In this document: positions 9,116 through 17,993 of the stretch, piece after piece
How positions within the stretch are numbered: the stretch's first letter is position 1
How the letters are laid out: the number at the start of each line of letters is the position of its first letter
Assembly (NCBI RefSeq): GCF_022921055.1
Contig: NZ_CP095061.1
Coordinates: forward strand, 4,379,501-4,443,500
Direction: 5' to 3'
Length of the DNA stretch: 64,000 nt
DNA from: Hymenobacter volaticus
GTDB taxonomy: Bacteria; Bacteroidota; Bacteroidia; Cytophagales; Hymenobacteraceae
Notes under the pieces: generated by a model
Seen by the model: the letters and a program-made list of their open reading frames with translations, nothing else
What the model was told of the DNA's origin: nothing
Databases searched by the model: none
Translations under genes and position numbers: made by a program

Positions 9116-10429
9116 TTAGGTGGTCTGGTGGGTAGGACAATGGTGGTGGTAATGGAAACGTTCTTCCCTTTCCCACCAACCTTTAGACTGTAACAGAGGA
9201 TGTTCATAATGCCCGTCGCGCGAGAGGCTGCGAATCATTTTGAACAGCGCTGTTGGCCGTGGCGTACCGCCTGACATATCAAAAACGCCGCTTTCGTAGA
9301 AGGTACCCGGTCGGGTTAGCAACGAATTCCAGTCGTAAGCGCCAAGCAACGACCAGATGGTAATGGCCCGCATATCAACTCCTTCTGCTTTGAGTTGATT
9401 GGCCGTATTCCAAGCTTGCTGTACCCACCGCATTTGCTCTTCGCGGGTGCAATCAATATGAACTTCGGTTACCGCTAGCGGCAGGTTGTACCGCTCCCAC
9501 GCTTCCATGAGTAACCGGTATTGGCCGGTTAGTTCCACTAGGCGTACCCGCACGGCTTCCACATCGGCATAGTCGGGTCGTTCGTTGCAGGAGACCCGGT
9601 GGTGGCCTTGGTAGGCCTCGTGGTTCTCATCGAGAAACCGCTCACTGGTAATGTAATAGTTGATGCCCAGCACATCGGGTGGGCAGGGGTCCGAAACCAG
9701 CTCCATCAACTCACTTTCGGTGGCACAATTGGTTCGCAGGTAGTCCCACATCGGGTGGTCCTGGTCGATGCGGCCACACAGCAAATCAAAGGTTAGCCAG
9801 CGGCGGTTGTTCTCGTACTCGGCTTGGTATTCCAGCGCCGGGGTGCACTGCGTTTTGCCGAGGTCTTCGGTTTGCACCAACTGCGCTTGCGGGTTGATTT
9901 TCCGCACCGCTTGCATGGCCGCTTTCGTGCCTTTGATGTGGTTGAGTTGGATGCGCACAAACGTCTGATCGTCGATGCCATGCGGATACCAGATGCCGTA
10001 GAGGCCGCTGAAGCGAGCCGTCGTGAGGGGCTCGTTTACTGGCGTATAATGGTTGATCCAAGGATAGCGCTCGGCTACCATTTCGGCGAAGCGGGCCAGC
10101 CCCGGCACGAAGTTCTCCCGATGCAGCGCCGTATAATGCGGGCCACTGCCGTGGTGCAACAGCGTAACGATAGGGTCGATGCCAAGCTCGCGTAGGCGAT
10201 TCAGGCGCTCATCGGTCCAGGACCAATCGGGTTCGTCGAGGCTATTAGGAGCAACTTGCTCCCACAGCACTGGGTAGCGTAGTTTCTTGATGCCAAGGTC
10301 GGCGAACAAGTCGAGGTCTTCGACCCGATACCGATGCCCGCTGCTTTCGAGCTGATCGGTGTAGCCTTCGCCAATGCGACGAATGGTACATTCTACGCCG
10401 CCCCACATTTCAACATTCTTGTCAGGCAT
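9116..10429 (-). CDS. Glycoside hydrolase family 1-like protein
   Basis: The 437-residue product has the (beta/alpha)8 pattern of family 1 glycosidases. The acid/base glutamate is E133 in TPVNEP. The likely nucleophile is E322 in AVTEVH, where canonical GH1 proteins have I/VTENG. The canonical QGG and E-W-W sugar-binding motifs are altered, so it is a divergent member. There is no signal peptide, so it should act in the cytoplasm, unusual for a polysaccharide degrader. It lies directly upstream of the RmlD-like gene (5-bp gap). It may be a glycosidase or transglycosylase acting on a nucleotide-sugar-derived intermediate; that part is inference. Confidence 0.82.
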   Translation of the reverse strand: MPDKNVEMWGGVECTIRRIGEGYTDQLESSGHRYRVEDLDLFADLGIKKLRYPVLWEQVAPNSLDEPDWSWTDERLNRLRELGIDPIVTLLHHGSGPHYTALHRENFVPGLARFAEMVAERYPWINHYTPVNEPLTTARFSGLYGIWYPHGIDDQTFVRIQLNHIKGTKAAMQAVRKINPQAQLVQTEDLGKTQCTPALEYQAEYENNRRWLTFDLLCGRIDQDHPMWDYLRTNCATESELMELVSDPCPPDVLGINYYITSERFLDENHEAYQGHHRVSCNERPDYADVEAVRVRLVELTGQYRLLMEAWERYNLPLAVTEVHIDCTREEQMRWVQQAWNTANQLKAEGVDMRAITIWSLLGAYDWNSLLTRPGTFYESGVFDMSGGTPRPTALFKMIRSLSRDGHYEHPLLQSKGWWEREERFHYHHHCPTHQTT

Positions 10430-10748
10430 AGTTTGGGCTTTGGAAAGGAAGTAGGCTAGGCAACTTACAATCGGCTTTGTTTAGCCATAAAGTGACGAGG
10501 TTGCCCGGTCCTAAAACAAGCCTGTCATCTATTCTCGGGATATAAGACCGCACAGGGCCTCGTCCCGAGAGTAGATGACAGTTCTCACTGAGCGACTATA
10601 ATCGTCAGCTTCATAACAAGTTTTTATCGTGGCCGGATGGCCCTACGAGAAGCTGGAAGAACGCCTCGCAGGACTTCTGGTGAGATGGTCGGAGTGCGAA
10701 GCCGCAAGCAGGATGGATGCTTATGACTGCGCTACGGACCACTTTAGC
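10430..10748. other. Gap between glf and the GH1-like gene with a long hairpin
   Basis: This 319-bp gap holds an inverted repeat at 10,522-10,581. No convincing gene was found. A plus-strand frame of 77 codons starting at 10,629 runs antisense into glf and has no family match. Confidence 0.5.
10522..10581. repeat. 19-bp inverted repeat, stem-loop
   Basis: Left arm 10,522-10,540 and right arm 10,563-10,581 are complementary over 19 bp with one G:U-type mismatch; the loop is 22 nt. The right-hand flank on the minus strand is only weakly T-rich (GCTTGTTTT), so a terminator role is possible but not clear. It lies inside an otherwise compact sugar-gene cluster. Confidence 0.8.
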
Positions 10749-11939
10749 TTACGGCTTGCCTTTGGCCGGATCGCGCGGTACGAGCTTATCGATGATGGAA
10801 GCGGAACCGGTAATGGCAGGCTTGGCAGCAGCTTTCACAGCTTCCTCGCTCTTCTCGGTTAGCTTTTTGTAAAGCGTCAGGGCTTGGGCTACCACCTGGT
10901 CCATGTTGTAGTAGCGGTAGGTAGCCAAGCGGCCCACAAAGTGAACGTTTGGCGTATTGTCGGCCAGCTTCTTGTACTGGTTGTACAACTCCGCGTTTTC
11001 GGGCTGTGGTACTGGATAGTACGGGTCGCCCTCGGCTTTCGGATACTCGTACACGATAGCCGTTTTGGGGTGCTTCTGGCCGGTGAGGGCCTTGAACTCC
11101 GTGATACGGGTGTAGAGGTTGTCGTTGGGGTAGTTGACCACGGGCGCCTCCAGGTAGTTCTCCTGGTTGAGGGTTTCGTGCTTGAACTCCAACGAACGGT
11201 ACGGCAGCTTGCCATACTTGAAGTCGAAATACTCGTCTACTGGACCCGTGAAAATCATTTCCTTGAACGGAATGAAGTCGATGATGTCGTGGTAGTCGGT
11301 GTTGAGCATCACCTTAATGTTGGGGTGATCCAACATCTTCTCGAACATGCGGGTGTAGCCGTGCAACGGCATGGCCTGGTAGGTATCGGTGAAGTAACGG
11401 CTGTCGCGGTTAGTGCGGGTAGGCACGCGCGATGTTACCGACTTATCGAGCTCCGAAGGATCGAGGCCCCACTGCTTGCGGGTATAGTTGCGGAAAAATT
11501 TCTCGTATAACTCGCGGCCTACTTTACTAACTACTACGTCTTCCGACGTTTTGATAACGGGAACTTCCTCGGCCAACGACTCTAGGAACTGCTCTACCTC
11601 GAAGCTATTGAGCGAGAGGCCATAGAGTTTGTTGATGGTATCGAGGTTGATGGGCATCGGCACGAGCTGTCCGTCAACGGAAGCCAATACGCGGTGCTCA
11701 TACGGGCGCCAATCAGTGAAGTTGGAGAGGTACTCGAATACGTCTTTCGAGTTGGTGTGGAAGATATGCGGTCCGTATTTGTGGACTAGGATGCCTTCTT
11801 CGTTGTAATGATCATAAGCATTGCCGGCAATATGGTTGCGCTTATCTACAACGAGAACTTTCTTATTCGAACGGGTAGCTAGGCGCTCGGCCAGCACACT
11901 GCCGGCAAACCCGGCCCCTACTATTAGATAATCGAACAT
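10749..11939 (-). CDS. glf: UDP-galactopyranose mutase
   Basis: The 396-residue flavoenzyme converts UDP-galactopyranose to UDP-galactofuranose. The FAD-binding VGAGFAG motif lies at residues 7-13 and the NAD-like VDKRNHIAGN at 31-40. YGPHIFHT (55-62) is characteristic of bacterial UGM, and aromatic and arginine residues in PYRSLEF and RITEFK match the substrate pocket. It is slightly longer than E. coli Glf owing to an Ala/Lys-rich C-terminal tail of about 30 residues. It is preceded by a glycosyltransferase gene (43-bp gap), suggesting that galactofuranose enters a glycan or glycoconjugate. Confidence 0.95.
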   Translation of the reverse strand: MFDYLIVGAGFAGSVLAERLATRSNKKVLVVDKRNHIAGNAYDHYNEEGILVHKYGPHIFHTNSKDVFEYLSNFTDWRPYEHRVLASVDGQLVPMPINLDTINKLYGLSLNSFEVEQFLESLAEEVPVIKTSEDVVVSKVGRELYEKFFRNYTRKQWGLDPSELDKSVTSRVPTRTNRDSRYFTDTYQAMPLHGYTRMFEKMLDHPNIKVMLNTDYHDIIDFIPFKEMIFTGPVDEYFDFKYGKLPYRSLEFKHETLNQENYLEAPVVNYPNDNLYTRITEFKALTGQKHPKTAIVYEYPKAEGDPYYPVPQPENAELYNQYKKLADNTPNVHFVGRLATYRYYNMDQVVAQALTLYKKLTEKSEEAVKAAAKPAITGSASIIDKLVPRDPAKGKP

Positions 11940-11982
11940 AAGCTAAGAGTGTTTTGGAAAGGATTAGGGAGAAGAAGAAAGA

Positions 11983-13221
11983 TCAGGAAGCTGAAACCAG
12001 CGACGAATCTGTTGTTTCGGTGGCTAGTACGGCCGTTTTGGCTTGGAGGCGGTTCAACATAAGGTCCCGCATTTGCTGCCAGGTCAGGTCCCAAGAGATA
12101 GTAGCCAAGTATTCGTCCGTACGACGGCGCCAATCGGCGTCTTGCGTCTGAACAAGGGCTTTCTCGATGGCGCGCCCGAACTCATCGGCGGTGGCAGCAA
12201 TCTGTACGAGGTTAAGATCCCCGTAGGGCCGCACTACGTCGCGGATAGGCGTGCTGACTACCGGGCGGCCAGCGGCCAAGTATTCCGGCGTCTTGGTGGG
12301 GGAAATGTACTTGGTGCTTTCGTTGTCGGCGAATAGTAACGTGGCAACATCCCACCCGTGCAGGTAAGAAGGCAATTGCAGGTAGTCTTTCCCACCCAAG
12401 TAGTGGATATTCTCCTGACGGGGCAGCACGTCGTGGCTGATCTTCACAACGGGCCCGATGATGACGAACTGCCATTCGGGGTGTGCATCGGCGAGCTGAC
12501 GCAACAGTTCAATGTCGAGGCGCTCATCGACTACGCCGAAGAAGCCGATACGCGGGTGGGCAATACCAGCCTGGTCGGCCGGATCGTCCATGGGCTGGCG
12601 AGCCAACCCGAAGTGGTCTTTGTCGATGCTGCTTGGGAAAGGGTGTGCATCGTGGTGCTGTAGCTTCTTGGATTCGTAGATGGTGTAACCGCCCGTGAAT
12701 ACCAAGTCTGCTTTCTTGAACAACTCCTGCTCCCGCTCCCGTAAGCCTGCGGGCGCAAATTTGAAGCTGGCCAACTCATCCATGCAGTCGTAGATGGTGA
12801 GAACGGGCCGAAAGTTGCGCGACTTATTGAGCGCCATCGGCGTGTAATACCAGAAGATGTACTGCGTGAAATTTTCCTTCTCGAAGTATTCAGCTAATAG
12901 TCTGCTTTGCTCGGCGTCGGAATCTTGCCACGTCAAGCCAAAGGGCAAATGGGCAACAACTACTTTGACGCCGTTTTGGCGCTCTTTAATTTCAAGATGT
13001 GGTTCTACTTGGTCGGGATGAACGAAGGGGTCTTCCACGTAAAGTACCCGGCCATGTTGCGCAAAACGCGACAACAAATGCTGTGGGCGTTGCCACACAA
13101 AATCCCAATGAAGATGGGCAAAGCATACCAAATCCGGAAACGTTCCGGAAGGTGTTTGAGGAGCGGATAGATTTTGGTCAGAGGCAGAGGAGTTCACCTG
13201 CGCTGGGTCGTTCAGCGACAT
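11983..13221 (-). CDS. Glycosyltransferase, GT-B fold, family 1/4 type
   Basis: The 412-residue product has a divergent N-terminal acceptor domain (FAHLHWDFVWQRPQHL near residue 36) and a C-terminal nucleotide-sugar domain. The C-terminal half contains RIGFFGVVDERLD and the donor-binding TKTPEYLAAGRPVVSTP, typical of GT4-like enzymes. It lacks a signal peptide or membrane segment and probably works at the inner face of the membrane. It is the first gene of the glf cluster, so UDP-Galf or a related sugar is the inferred donor. No TAnnTTTG promoter was seen in the 303-bp upstream gap. Confidence 0.85.
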   Translation of the reverse strand: MSLNDPAQVNSSASDQNLSAPQTPSGTFPDLVCFAHLHWDFVWQRPQHLLSRFAQHGRVLYVEDPFVHPDQVEPHLEIKERQNGVKVVVAHLPFGLTWQDSDAEQSRLLAEYFEKENFTQYIFWYYTPMALNKSRNFRPVLTIYDCMDELASFKFAPAGLREREQELFKKADLVFTGGYTIYESKKLQHHDAHPFPSSIDKDHFGLARQPMDDPADQAGIAHPRIGFFGVVDERLDIELLRQLADAHPEWQFVIIGPVVKISHDVLPRQENIHYLGGKDYLQLPSYLHGWDVATLLFADNESTKYISPTKTPEYLAAGRPVVSTPIRDVVRPYGDLNLVQIAATADEFGRAIEKALVQTQDADWRRRTDEYLATISWDLTWQQMRDLMLNRLQAKTAVLATETTDSSLVSAS

Positions 13222-13524
13222 AGATCGTTAGTAAGTGAAAATAGTGTTACACCAGCGGGTCTACACAGTAGCCTAAAAAGTCACCACCCGGTTGGTTTTA
13301 GATTATACGCCACTCCTCGATAAAAGGATACACGGCAATGAGGAGATTTGGTTTAGCTGATAAGTTCAACTGTAAAACCACTCAAGCTAATTATTACCAG
13401 AATTAGCATCTAAAAGTTACATTTTTGGCGTTATCACGGTTTCTAGAACTCGGCAATAACGAGAATATGTAATTCTCTTTATTGCTTGGCAAGCTCAACG
13501 CTAATACGCGTGGTTTTTATCCCG
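13222..13524. other. Non-coding gap upstream of the glycosyltransferase gene
   Basis: The 303-bp region is AT-richer than its neighbours and carries no plausible gene. A small palindrome, GAGAAT-N5-ATTCTC, lies around 13,460-13,476. It probably contains the promoter of the sugar cluster, but no standard element was recognised. Confidence 0.4.
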
Positions 13525-14046
13525 CTATATGTCCAATAAACATTGGTATTCTACCACGTTCTGCCAACCTTCGGCGGTGCGCAACCAGTCTTTGCGCACG
13601 CCCACAAATTGAAATCCCGCTTGTTCGAACAGCCTTTGGCTAGCAATATTGCCGGCTCCGATTGTACAAAAAAGCTGATGTAGGTACAGGTTTTGGCGGG
13701 CATAAATTGCCAGAAGTTTTAATGCAGCACGGGCAAATCCACTTTTCCGTTCATTTTGCAACACCGCAATTCCCACTCCAGCCCGTTGGTGGCGCGGGTC
13801 GAAATCAAACAAGTCGATAGTACCTACCGCCCGTCCGTCGGTTGCTGCACAAATTACGAGGCGGAGTTGCCGCACCTCGTGAAAATCGGCGGCAGAATTA
13901 TCTAAATATTTTTGCAAAGTGTACCGCGAAATGGGAGTCACAGCGTCGGAGACATGCCACAACGACGAATCATTTTCCAGCGCGTACAGGAAATCAAGGT
14001 CATCCGCTTCGAGAGCCCGAAGGAAAATAAGGTCGTCGCGAAGCAT
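13525..14046 (-). CDS. GNAT family N-acetyltransferase
   Basis: An ORF start at 14,109 exists, but the ATG at 14,046 gives a product that begins at the first conserved strand (MLRDDLIFLRALE) and is preferred (173 residues). It resembles SpeG/RimJ-type acetyltransferases. The acetyl-CoA loop is NERKSGFARAAL, a variant of the Q/RxxGxG/A motif. The C-terminal region shows N-x-x-S-x-R-L-F-E-x-x-G-F, typical of the family. The substrate (polyamine, ribosomal protein or antibiotic) cannot be told. It is a monocistronic gene. Confidence 0.88.
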   Translation of the reverse strand: MLRDDLIFLRALEADDLDFLYALENDSSLWHVSDAVTPISRYTLQKYLDNSAADFHEVRQLRLVICAATDGRAVGTIDLFDFDPRHQRAGVGIAVLQNERKSGFARAALKLLAIYARQNLYLHQLFCTIGAGNIASQRLFEQAGFQFVGVRKDWLRTAEGWQNVVEYQCLLDI

Positions 14047-14116
14047 GAGGGAGTGAAGTGGTGAAGGTGAAAGGGTTGCAATTGGTGAGGCTAAAGCAGC
14101 AACACGCAATACAACA

Positions 14117-14124
14117 CAAACTTA
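14117..14124 (-). promoter_or_regulatory. Candidate -7 promoter element of the GNAT gene
   Basis: On the minus strand TAAGTTTG matches TAnnTTTG, about 70 bp before the preferred ATG. No TTG box was found at the expected distance upstream. Confidence 0.35.
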
Positions 14125-14271
14125 TACAGGTAATCACCGGCTTTGTAAGCGTTTTTACGTAGTGTACCTACATACATCGGCATGTAGGCATAAGGTTAAG
14201 CTTTTACTTCGCTGCATGTGCTTGCCTGCTCGGTGTTTTACGTAAGATTCTCATTCAATTTCCTGGTTACC

Positions 14272-15291
14272 ATGAAATACAACCTGTTAGGCAATACTGG
14301 CCTGAAGGTATCGGAGCTGTGCTTGGGTACCATGACATACGGCGGCAAAGGGTGGGCAGCGGCCATGGGCTCGCTGGACCAGCAAGCCGTAGACGAGCAA
14401 ATTAAGCGCGCTGTAGAGGCAGGCATCAACTTCATCGACACGGCCAACGTCTATTCGGAAGGCATGTCGGAAGAGCTAACCGGCCAGTCCATCCATAATT
14501 TGGGTTTGTCGCGCGATTCGCTAGTGCTTGCCACCAAAGTGCGCGGCAAGATGGGCGAAGGGCCCAACCAAGTCGGCCTAACCCGCAAGCACATTTTCGA
14601 CCAGGTGGAAAGCTCCTTGAAGCGGTTGAAAACCGACTACATCGACCTTTATCAAATCCATAGCTACGATCCGCTAACCCCCATAGAAGATACCTTGCGT
14701 GCCCTCGATGACTTGGTACGAAGCGGCAAGGTGCGATACATCGGGGCGAGCAACGTGGCTGCTTGGCAACTGATGAAAGCGCTGAGCTACTCCACTTACA
14801 ACCACATCGAGAAGTTCGTGTCGTTGCAAGCGTACTACACCGTTGCTGGCCGCGACTTGGAGCGCGAGCTGGTACCGCTGCTGCTCGACCAAAAAGTAGG
14901 TTTGATGGTGTGGAGCCCGCTGGCGGGCGGCTTCCTGAGCGGCAAGTTCACCCGCGACCAACAAAGCGAAGAAGGTGCTCGCCGGTTGAACTTCGACTTC
15001 CCACCCGTAGACAAGGACAAAGCCTTCGACATTCTCGATGTGCTCCGCCCCCTCGCCGAAACTAAAGGTGTTTCCGTTGCCCAATTGGCACTGGCTTGGC
15101 TGCTGCATCAGCCAGTAGTTACGAGCGTGATTATTGGCGCAAAGAAAATGGAGCAGCTAGAAGACAACCTAAAATCCGTGGACGTACAACTGACCTCGGA
15201 GGAACTGAAGCAGCTAGATGAAGTCAGCAAGCTAGCTCCCGAATACCCCGGCTGGATGCTAGACTTCACGGCCCCCGACCGGCAGCCATAG
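14272..15291 (+). CDS. Aldo/keto reductase
   Basis: The ORF is open from 14,218 but the ATG at 14,272 (MKYNLLGNTGLKVSEL) is the family start and gives 339 residues. The product is an NADPH-dependent oxidoreductase with a TIM barrel. The catalytic tetrad is visible as D56, Y61 (FIDTANVYSEG), K89 (LATKV) and H130 (YQIHSYD). The C-terminal cofactor segment has SVIIGAKKMEQLEDN. It is closest to the YajO/Tas-like branch (AKR11/12 type). Substrate unknown. Monocistronic with a very strong downstream terminator. Confidence 0.94.
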   Translation: MKYNLLGNTGLKVSELCLGTMTYGGKGWAAAMGSLDQQAVDEQIKRAVEAGINFIDTANVYSEGMSEELTGQSIHNLGLSRDSLVLATKVRGKMGEGPNQVGLTRKHIFDQVESSLKRLKTDYIDLYQIHSYDPLTPIEDTLRALDDLVRSGKVRYIGASNVAAWQLMKALSYSTYNHIEKFVSLQAYYTVAGRDLERELVPLLLDQKVGLMVWSPLAGGFLSGKFTRDQQSEEGARRLNFDFPPVDKDKAFDILDVLRPLAETKGVSVAQLALAWLLHQPVVTSVIIGAKKMEQLEDNLKSVDVQLTSEELKQLDEVSKLAPEYPGWMLDFTAPDRQP

Positions 15292-15315
15292 CTCCCTCCT
15301 ACTAACACCGCGCAC

Positions 15316-15366
15316 AAAAGCTAGAGCCCAGTGGAAACAAGTAGTTTCCACTGGGCTCTAGCTTTT
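15316..15366 (+). terminator. Strong terminator after the aldo/keto reductase gene
   Basis: A perfect 23-bp stem (15,316-15,338 with 15,344-15,366) and a 5-nt loop end in TTTT on the plus strand. The stem begins with AAAA, so it could also stop transcription coming from the right. Confidence 0.85.
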
Positions 15367-15460
15367 GGTAGGAAAATTAGGGAAGTACGATTTCCGTTTG
15401 GCAACTTATGCGGCGCCTTCTCTTCAAAGGTTCTCTCCTATTTCCTATCTAATCTAATCA

Positions 15461-15616
15461 GCCCGTCATGCTGAGCTTGTCGAAGCGTCTCGCGTGCTGA
15501 CGTTGCCAAACTATACCAGTCATGCTGAGCAGAGCCGAAGCATCTCGCTCGAATCGTTGAGTTAGCGTTACAACGTCAGCACGCGAGATGCTTCGGCTCC
15601 GCTCAGCATGACGGGC
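15461..15616. repeat. REP-like palindromic repeat cluster A
   Basis: Three copies of a unit beginning GTCATGCTGAGC are present: 15,461-15,505 (plus), 15,519-15,551 (plus) and 15,571-15,616 (minus). The first and third form a long imperfect inverted repeat of about 45 bp with a few mismatches and one indel. The core is TCATGCTGAGC, then CGAAGCATCTCG. A related cluster occurs at 24,303-24,447. The copies lie between the convergent aldo/keto reductase and dapF genes, a classic REP/BIME position. Confidence 0.88.
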
Positions 15617-15651
15617 TTTGAATGACTGAGTTGAGAGCAGTTGCTGAAAGA

Positions 15652-16449
15652 TTATACCTCTAGTTTTCCCTCAAACACGCGTTGCGCTGGTCCGATGAGG
15701 AAAATATTGGTGAAAGCGCCATTGGGCTGCGCCTCGAAGGTGACGCGCAACTCGCCGCCGGGGGTGAGCAGGCGCACGGGGCTTTGCGCGCCGTGCTGCG
15801 AAGCCGCCAAGGCTACGGCCGTAACGCCGGTGCCACAACTCAAGGTTTCGTCTTCGACGCCACGCTCGTAGGTGCGTACTTGCCACGGCAGGTCGGGGGT
15901 TTCGGGCACTTCCGCGAAATTGATGTTGGTGCCATGCTCGCGGAAAAGCTCGCCGTAACGAATAGCGCGGCCTTCTGCAAATACGTTGAGGTCGGCGAGC
16001 GTGCTGGCGGGCATAAAGCGCACGAGGTGCGGCGAACCAGTGTTCAGGAATACGCCGTCGTGCGCTTCGATTTGCTGATGGCCGCTTACGTCCTGCATGC
16101 GCATGTGCACGGTGCCATCGGCATCTATCTGCGCCTCGTGCGGGCCGTCGGCGGCTAAGAAGCGGGTGGTGCTTTCGATGACGCCTAGCTGCTTGGCAAA
16201 GGCAACGGTGCAGCGGCCGCCGTTGCCGCACATCGAGCCAATACGCCCATCGGCGTTGAAGTACACCATCTCGAAATCGTAGTCGGGGTGCTGACGGAGC
16301 AGGATAAGGCCATCGGCCCCGATGCCACGGCGCCGGTCGCAGAGGTGATGCACGAGGGCGTGGTTGGTTTCGTCGAAGTGGTGGGCGCGGTCGTCCACCA
16401 TCACGAAGTCATTGCCGGTGCCTTGGTATTTGAAGAAGGAAAGAGTCAC
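15652..16449 (-). CDS. dapF: Diaminopimelate epimerase
   Basis: The 265-residue enzyme interconverts LL- and meso-diaminopimelate for lysine and peptidoglycan synthesis. Both catalytic cysteines are present: C74 in SMCGNGGRC and C205 in LSCGTGVTA. The N-terminal FFKYQGTGNDFVMVD is typical. It is followed 10 bp upstream by a DinB-like gene in the same direction, so the two are probably co-transcribed. Length is normal. Confidence 0.96.
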   Translation of the reverse strand: MTLSFFKYQGTGNDFVMVDDRAHHFDETNHALVHHLCDRRRGIGADGLILLRQHPDYDFEMVYFNADGRIGSMCGNGGRCTVAFAKQLGVIESTTRFLAADGPHEAQIDADGTVHMRMQDVSGHQQIEAHDGVFLNTGSPHLVRFMPASTLADLNVFAEGRAIRYGELFREHGTNINFAEVPETPDLPWQVRTYERGVEDETLSCGTGVTAVALAASQHGAQSPVRLLTPGGELRVTFEAQPNGAFTNIFLIGPAQRVFEGKLEV

Positions 16450-16459
16450 GGGAAGTAGA

Positions 16460-16978
16460 TCAGACGAATTTGCGCAGCAGGGCTATCTGCCCGGCGTGGT
16501 AAAGATAATGCTGAATAACGCCGTGCAGTAATACATAGATGGATACACCGGAACCATCGTCGCGCTGGCGCGCATCACCAATCACCGTATCCAACTCCGC
16601 TGCGGGCAGAGCTTCGGTAATAGCCACTAACTGTTCGTGCGCTTCGTGGAGTTCCTGCCGTGTGCGTAGCCAAGCAGCTTCATCGGCAACAACCGGAAAA
16701 GAGGGCCAGTCGTCGCGGGTCATGGCCGTGTGTTGGCGGGCTTCCACCCGTTGGGCTACGGTTACGGTCCAGGTGGTTAGGTGCCGCACTAGCTCGCCAA
16801 TGGTGTGTACGCCGGGCCACGGATAAGCGGCGGCTTGCGCGGCCGTAATATCGACTAACGTTTGTTGCAGCGAGGGTCCAGACCAAGCGTCGCCATTGAA
16901 AGCGCGGCGGAGTTGGTCGGCAATGCGTTCTGGTTCAGACATAGAATCGGTCGGTGATTGTTCAGGGTTTTCAGACAC
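16460..16978 (-). CDS. DinB-like metal-dependent four-helix protein
   Basis: The 172-residue product fits the DinB/YfiT four-helix bundle superfamily, whose members bind a metal through three histidines. Candidate ligands are in IGELVRHLTTW (near residue 66) and VIQHYLYHAGQIALL (near residue 160). Family members act in thiol transfer or as uncharacterised hydrolases; here the reaction is unknown. The gene lies immediately upstream of dapF. Confidence 0.8.
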   Translation of the reverse strand: MSENPEQSPTDSMSEPERIADQLRRAFNGDAWSGPSLQQTLVDITAAQAAAYPWPGVHTIGELVRHLTTWTVTVAQRVEARQHTAMTRDDWPSFPVVADEAAWLRTRQELHEAHEQLVAITEALPAAELDTVIGDARQRDDGSGVSIYVLLHGVIQHYLYHAGQIALLRKFV

Positions 16979-17094
16979 TGCTTACTTAATGTAGCGTAGT
17001 CTAGTTTTTTGAAAAACGAGAAACCTTCTCTCGGAAGCCTATTCAACAAGCGCCTATTAAGCAAGCCGACACGCATCAACCAACGGCCAACAAT

Positions 17095-17102
17095 TACCTT
17101 TG
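17095..17102 (+). promoter_or_regulatory. Candidate -7 element directly before the methyltransferase gene
   Basis: TACCTTTG matches TAnnTTTG only 6 bp before the ATG at 17,109. It implies a very short leader if used. No TTG box is seen upstream. Confidence 0.45.
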
Positions 17103-17108
17103 CCCTGC

Positions 17109-17993
17109 ATGTATACTTTCCTTACCACTAGTCCCTGGTTGGACTACGAACTGCTCGACGCGGGCAACTTCGAAAAGCTGGAGCGTTTCGGCCAGCACAT
17201 TCTGGCCCGTCCTGAGCCACAGGCCATATGGGACCCGCACCTGCCCGCCAGCGAGTGGCAACGCGCCCACGCCACCTTCACCCGCGAAAAAGGCAGCCAA
17301 GAGCGCGGCCAGTGGAAAATCAAGCCCGGCACCCCCGAGCAGTGGGTGATTGGCTACGAGCGGCCCGACGGCCTGAAGCTGCGGTTTCGGTTGGGCATGT
17401 CTTCGTTCAAGCACGTAGGGCTATTTCCGGAGCAAGACCCCAACTGGCAGTTTATCTACCAGCAAACCCGCAAGCGGAAAGCCGCCGTGCCACGCGTACT
17501 GAATCTGTTTGCCTACACTGGCGCTGCCACGCTAGCGGCCCGCGCCGCCGGCGCCGACGTGACGCACCTCGACTCGGTAAAACAGGTAAACTTTTGGGCC
17601 CGCGACAACATGGAAGCCAGCAACCTCGACGGGGTGCGCTGGTTGGTGGAAGACGCCATGAAGTACGTGCGGCGCGAAGTGAAGCGCGGCAGCAAGTACC
17701 AGGGTCTCATCCTCGACCCGCCCGCCTACGGCCGCGGCCCCAACGGCGAGAAATGGCAACTCGAAGACGAGCTAAACGAGATGCTCAAGCTCTGCAAAGA
17801 GCTCCTCGACCCCACCGACCATTTCTTTCTCGTCAACCTCTACTCTCTCGGCTTCTCGGCCCTGATTCTGGATAACCTCGTGAGCGAGATTTTCCCAACT
17901 ATGCGGGAGAAACGCGAGATTGGCGAAATCTACCTGCATGATGCGGGCGCGCGCAAGCTGCCGCTCGGCACATTTTGCCGGTTTGCTACCTAG
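17109..17993 (+). CDS. Class I SAM-dependent methyltransferase, RlmI/RlmK-like
   Basis: The ORF is open from a TTG at 17,100, but the ATG at 17,109 is preferred (294 residues). The product belongs to the COG1092 group of 23S rRNA (cytosine-C5) methyltransferases. The SAM-binding motif I is NLFAYTGAATLAA and the catalytic motif is LILDPPAYGRGP (DPPxY). It lacks the N-terminal PUA domain of E. coli RlmI, so the exact target is uncertain. Monocistronic. Confidence 0.88.
   Translation: MYTFLTTSPWLDYELLDAGNFEKLERFGQHILARPEPQAIWDPHLPASEWQRAHATFTREKGSQERGQWKIKPGTPEQWVIGYERPDGLKLRFRLGMSSFKHVGLFPEQDPNWQFIYQQTRKRKAAVPRVLNLFAYTGAATLAARAAGADVTHLDSVKQVNFWARDNMEASNLDGVRWLVEDAMKYVRREVKRGSKYQGLILDPPAYGRGPNGEKWQLEDELNEMLKLCKELLDPTDHFFLVNLYSLGFSALILDNLVSEIFPTMREKREIGEIYLHDAGARKLPLGTFCRFAT

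Noticed and set aside
10629..10862. Plus-strand ORF of 77 codons at the glf end
   Set aside because: Runs antisense into glf and has no recognisable domain.
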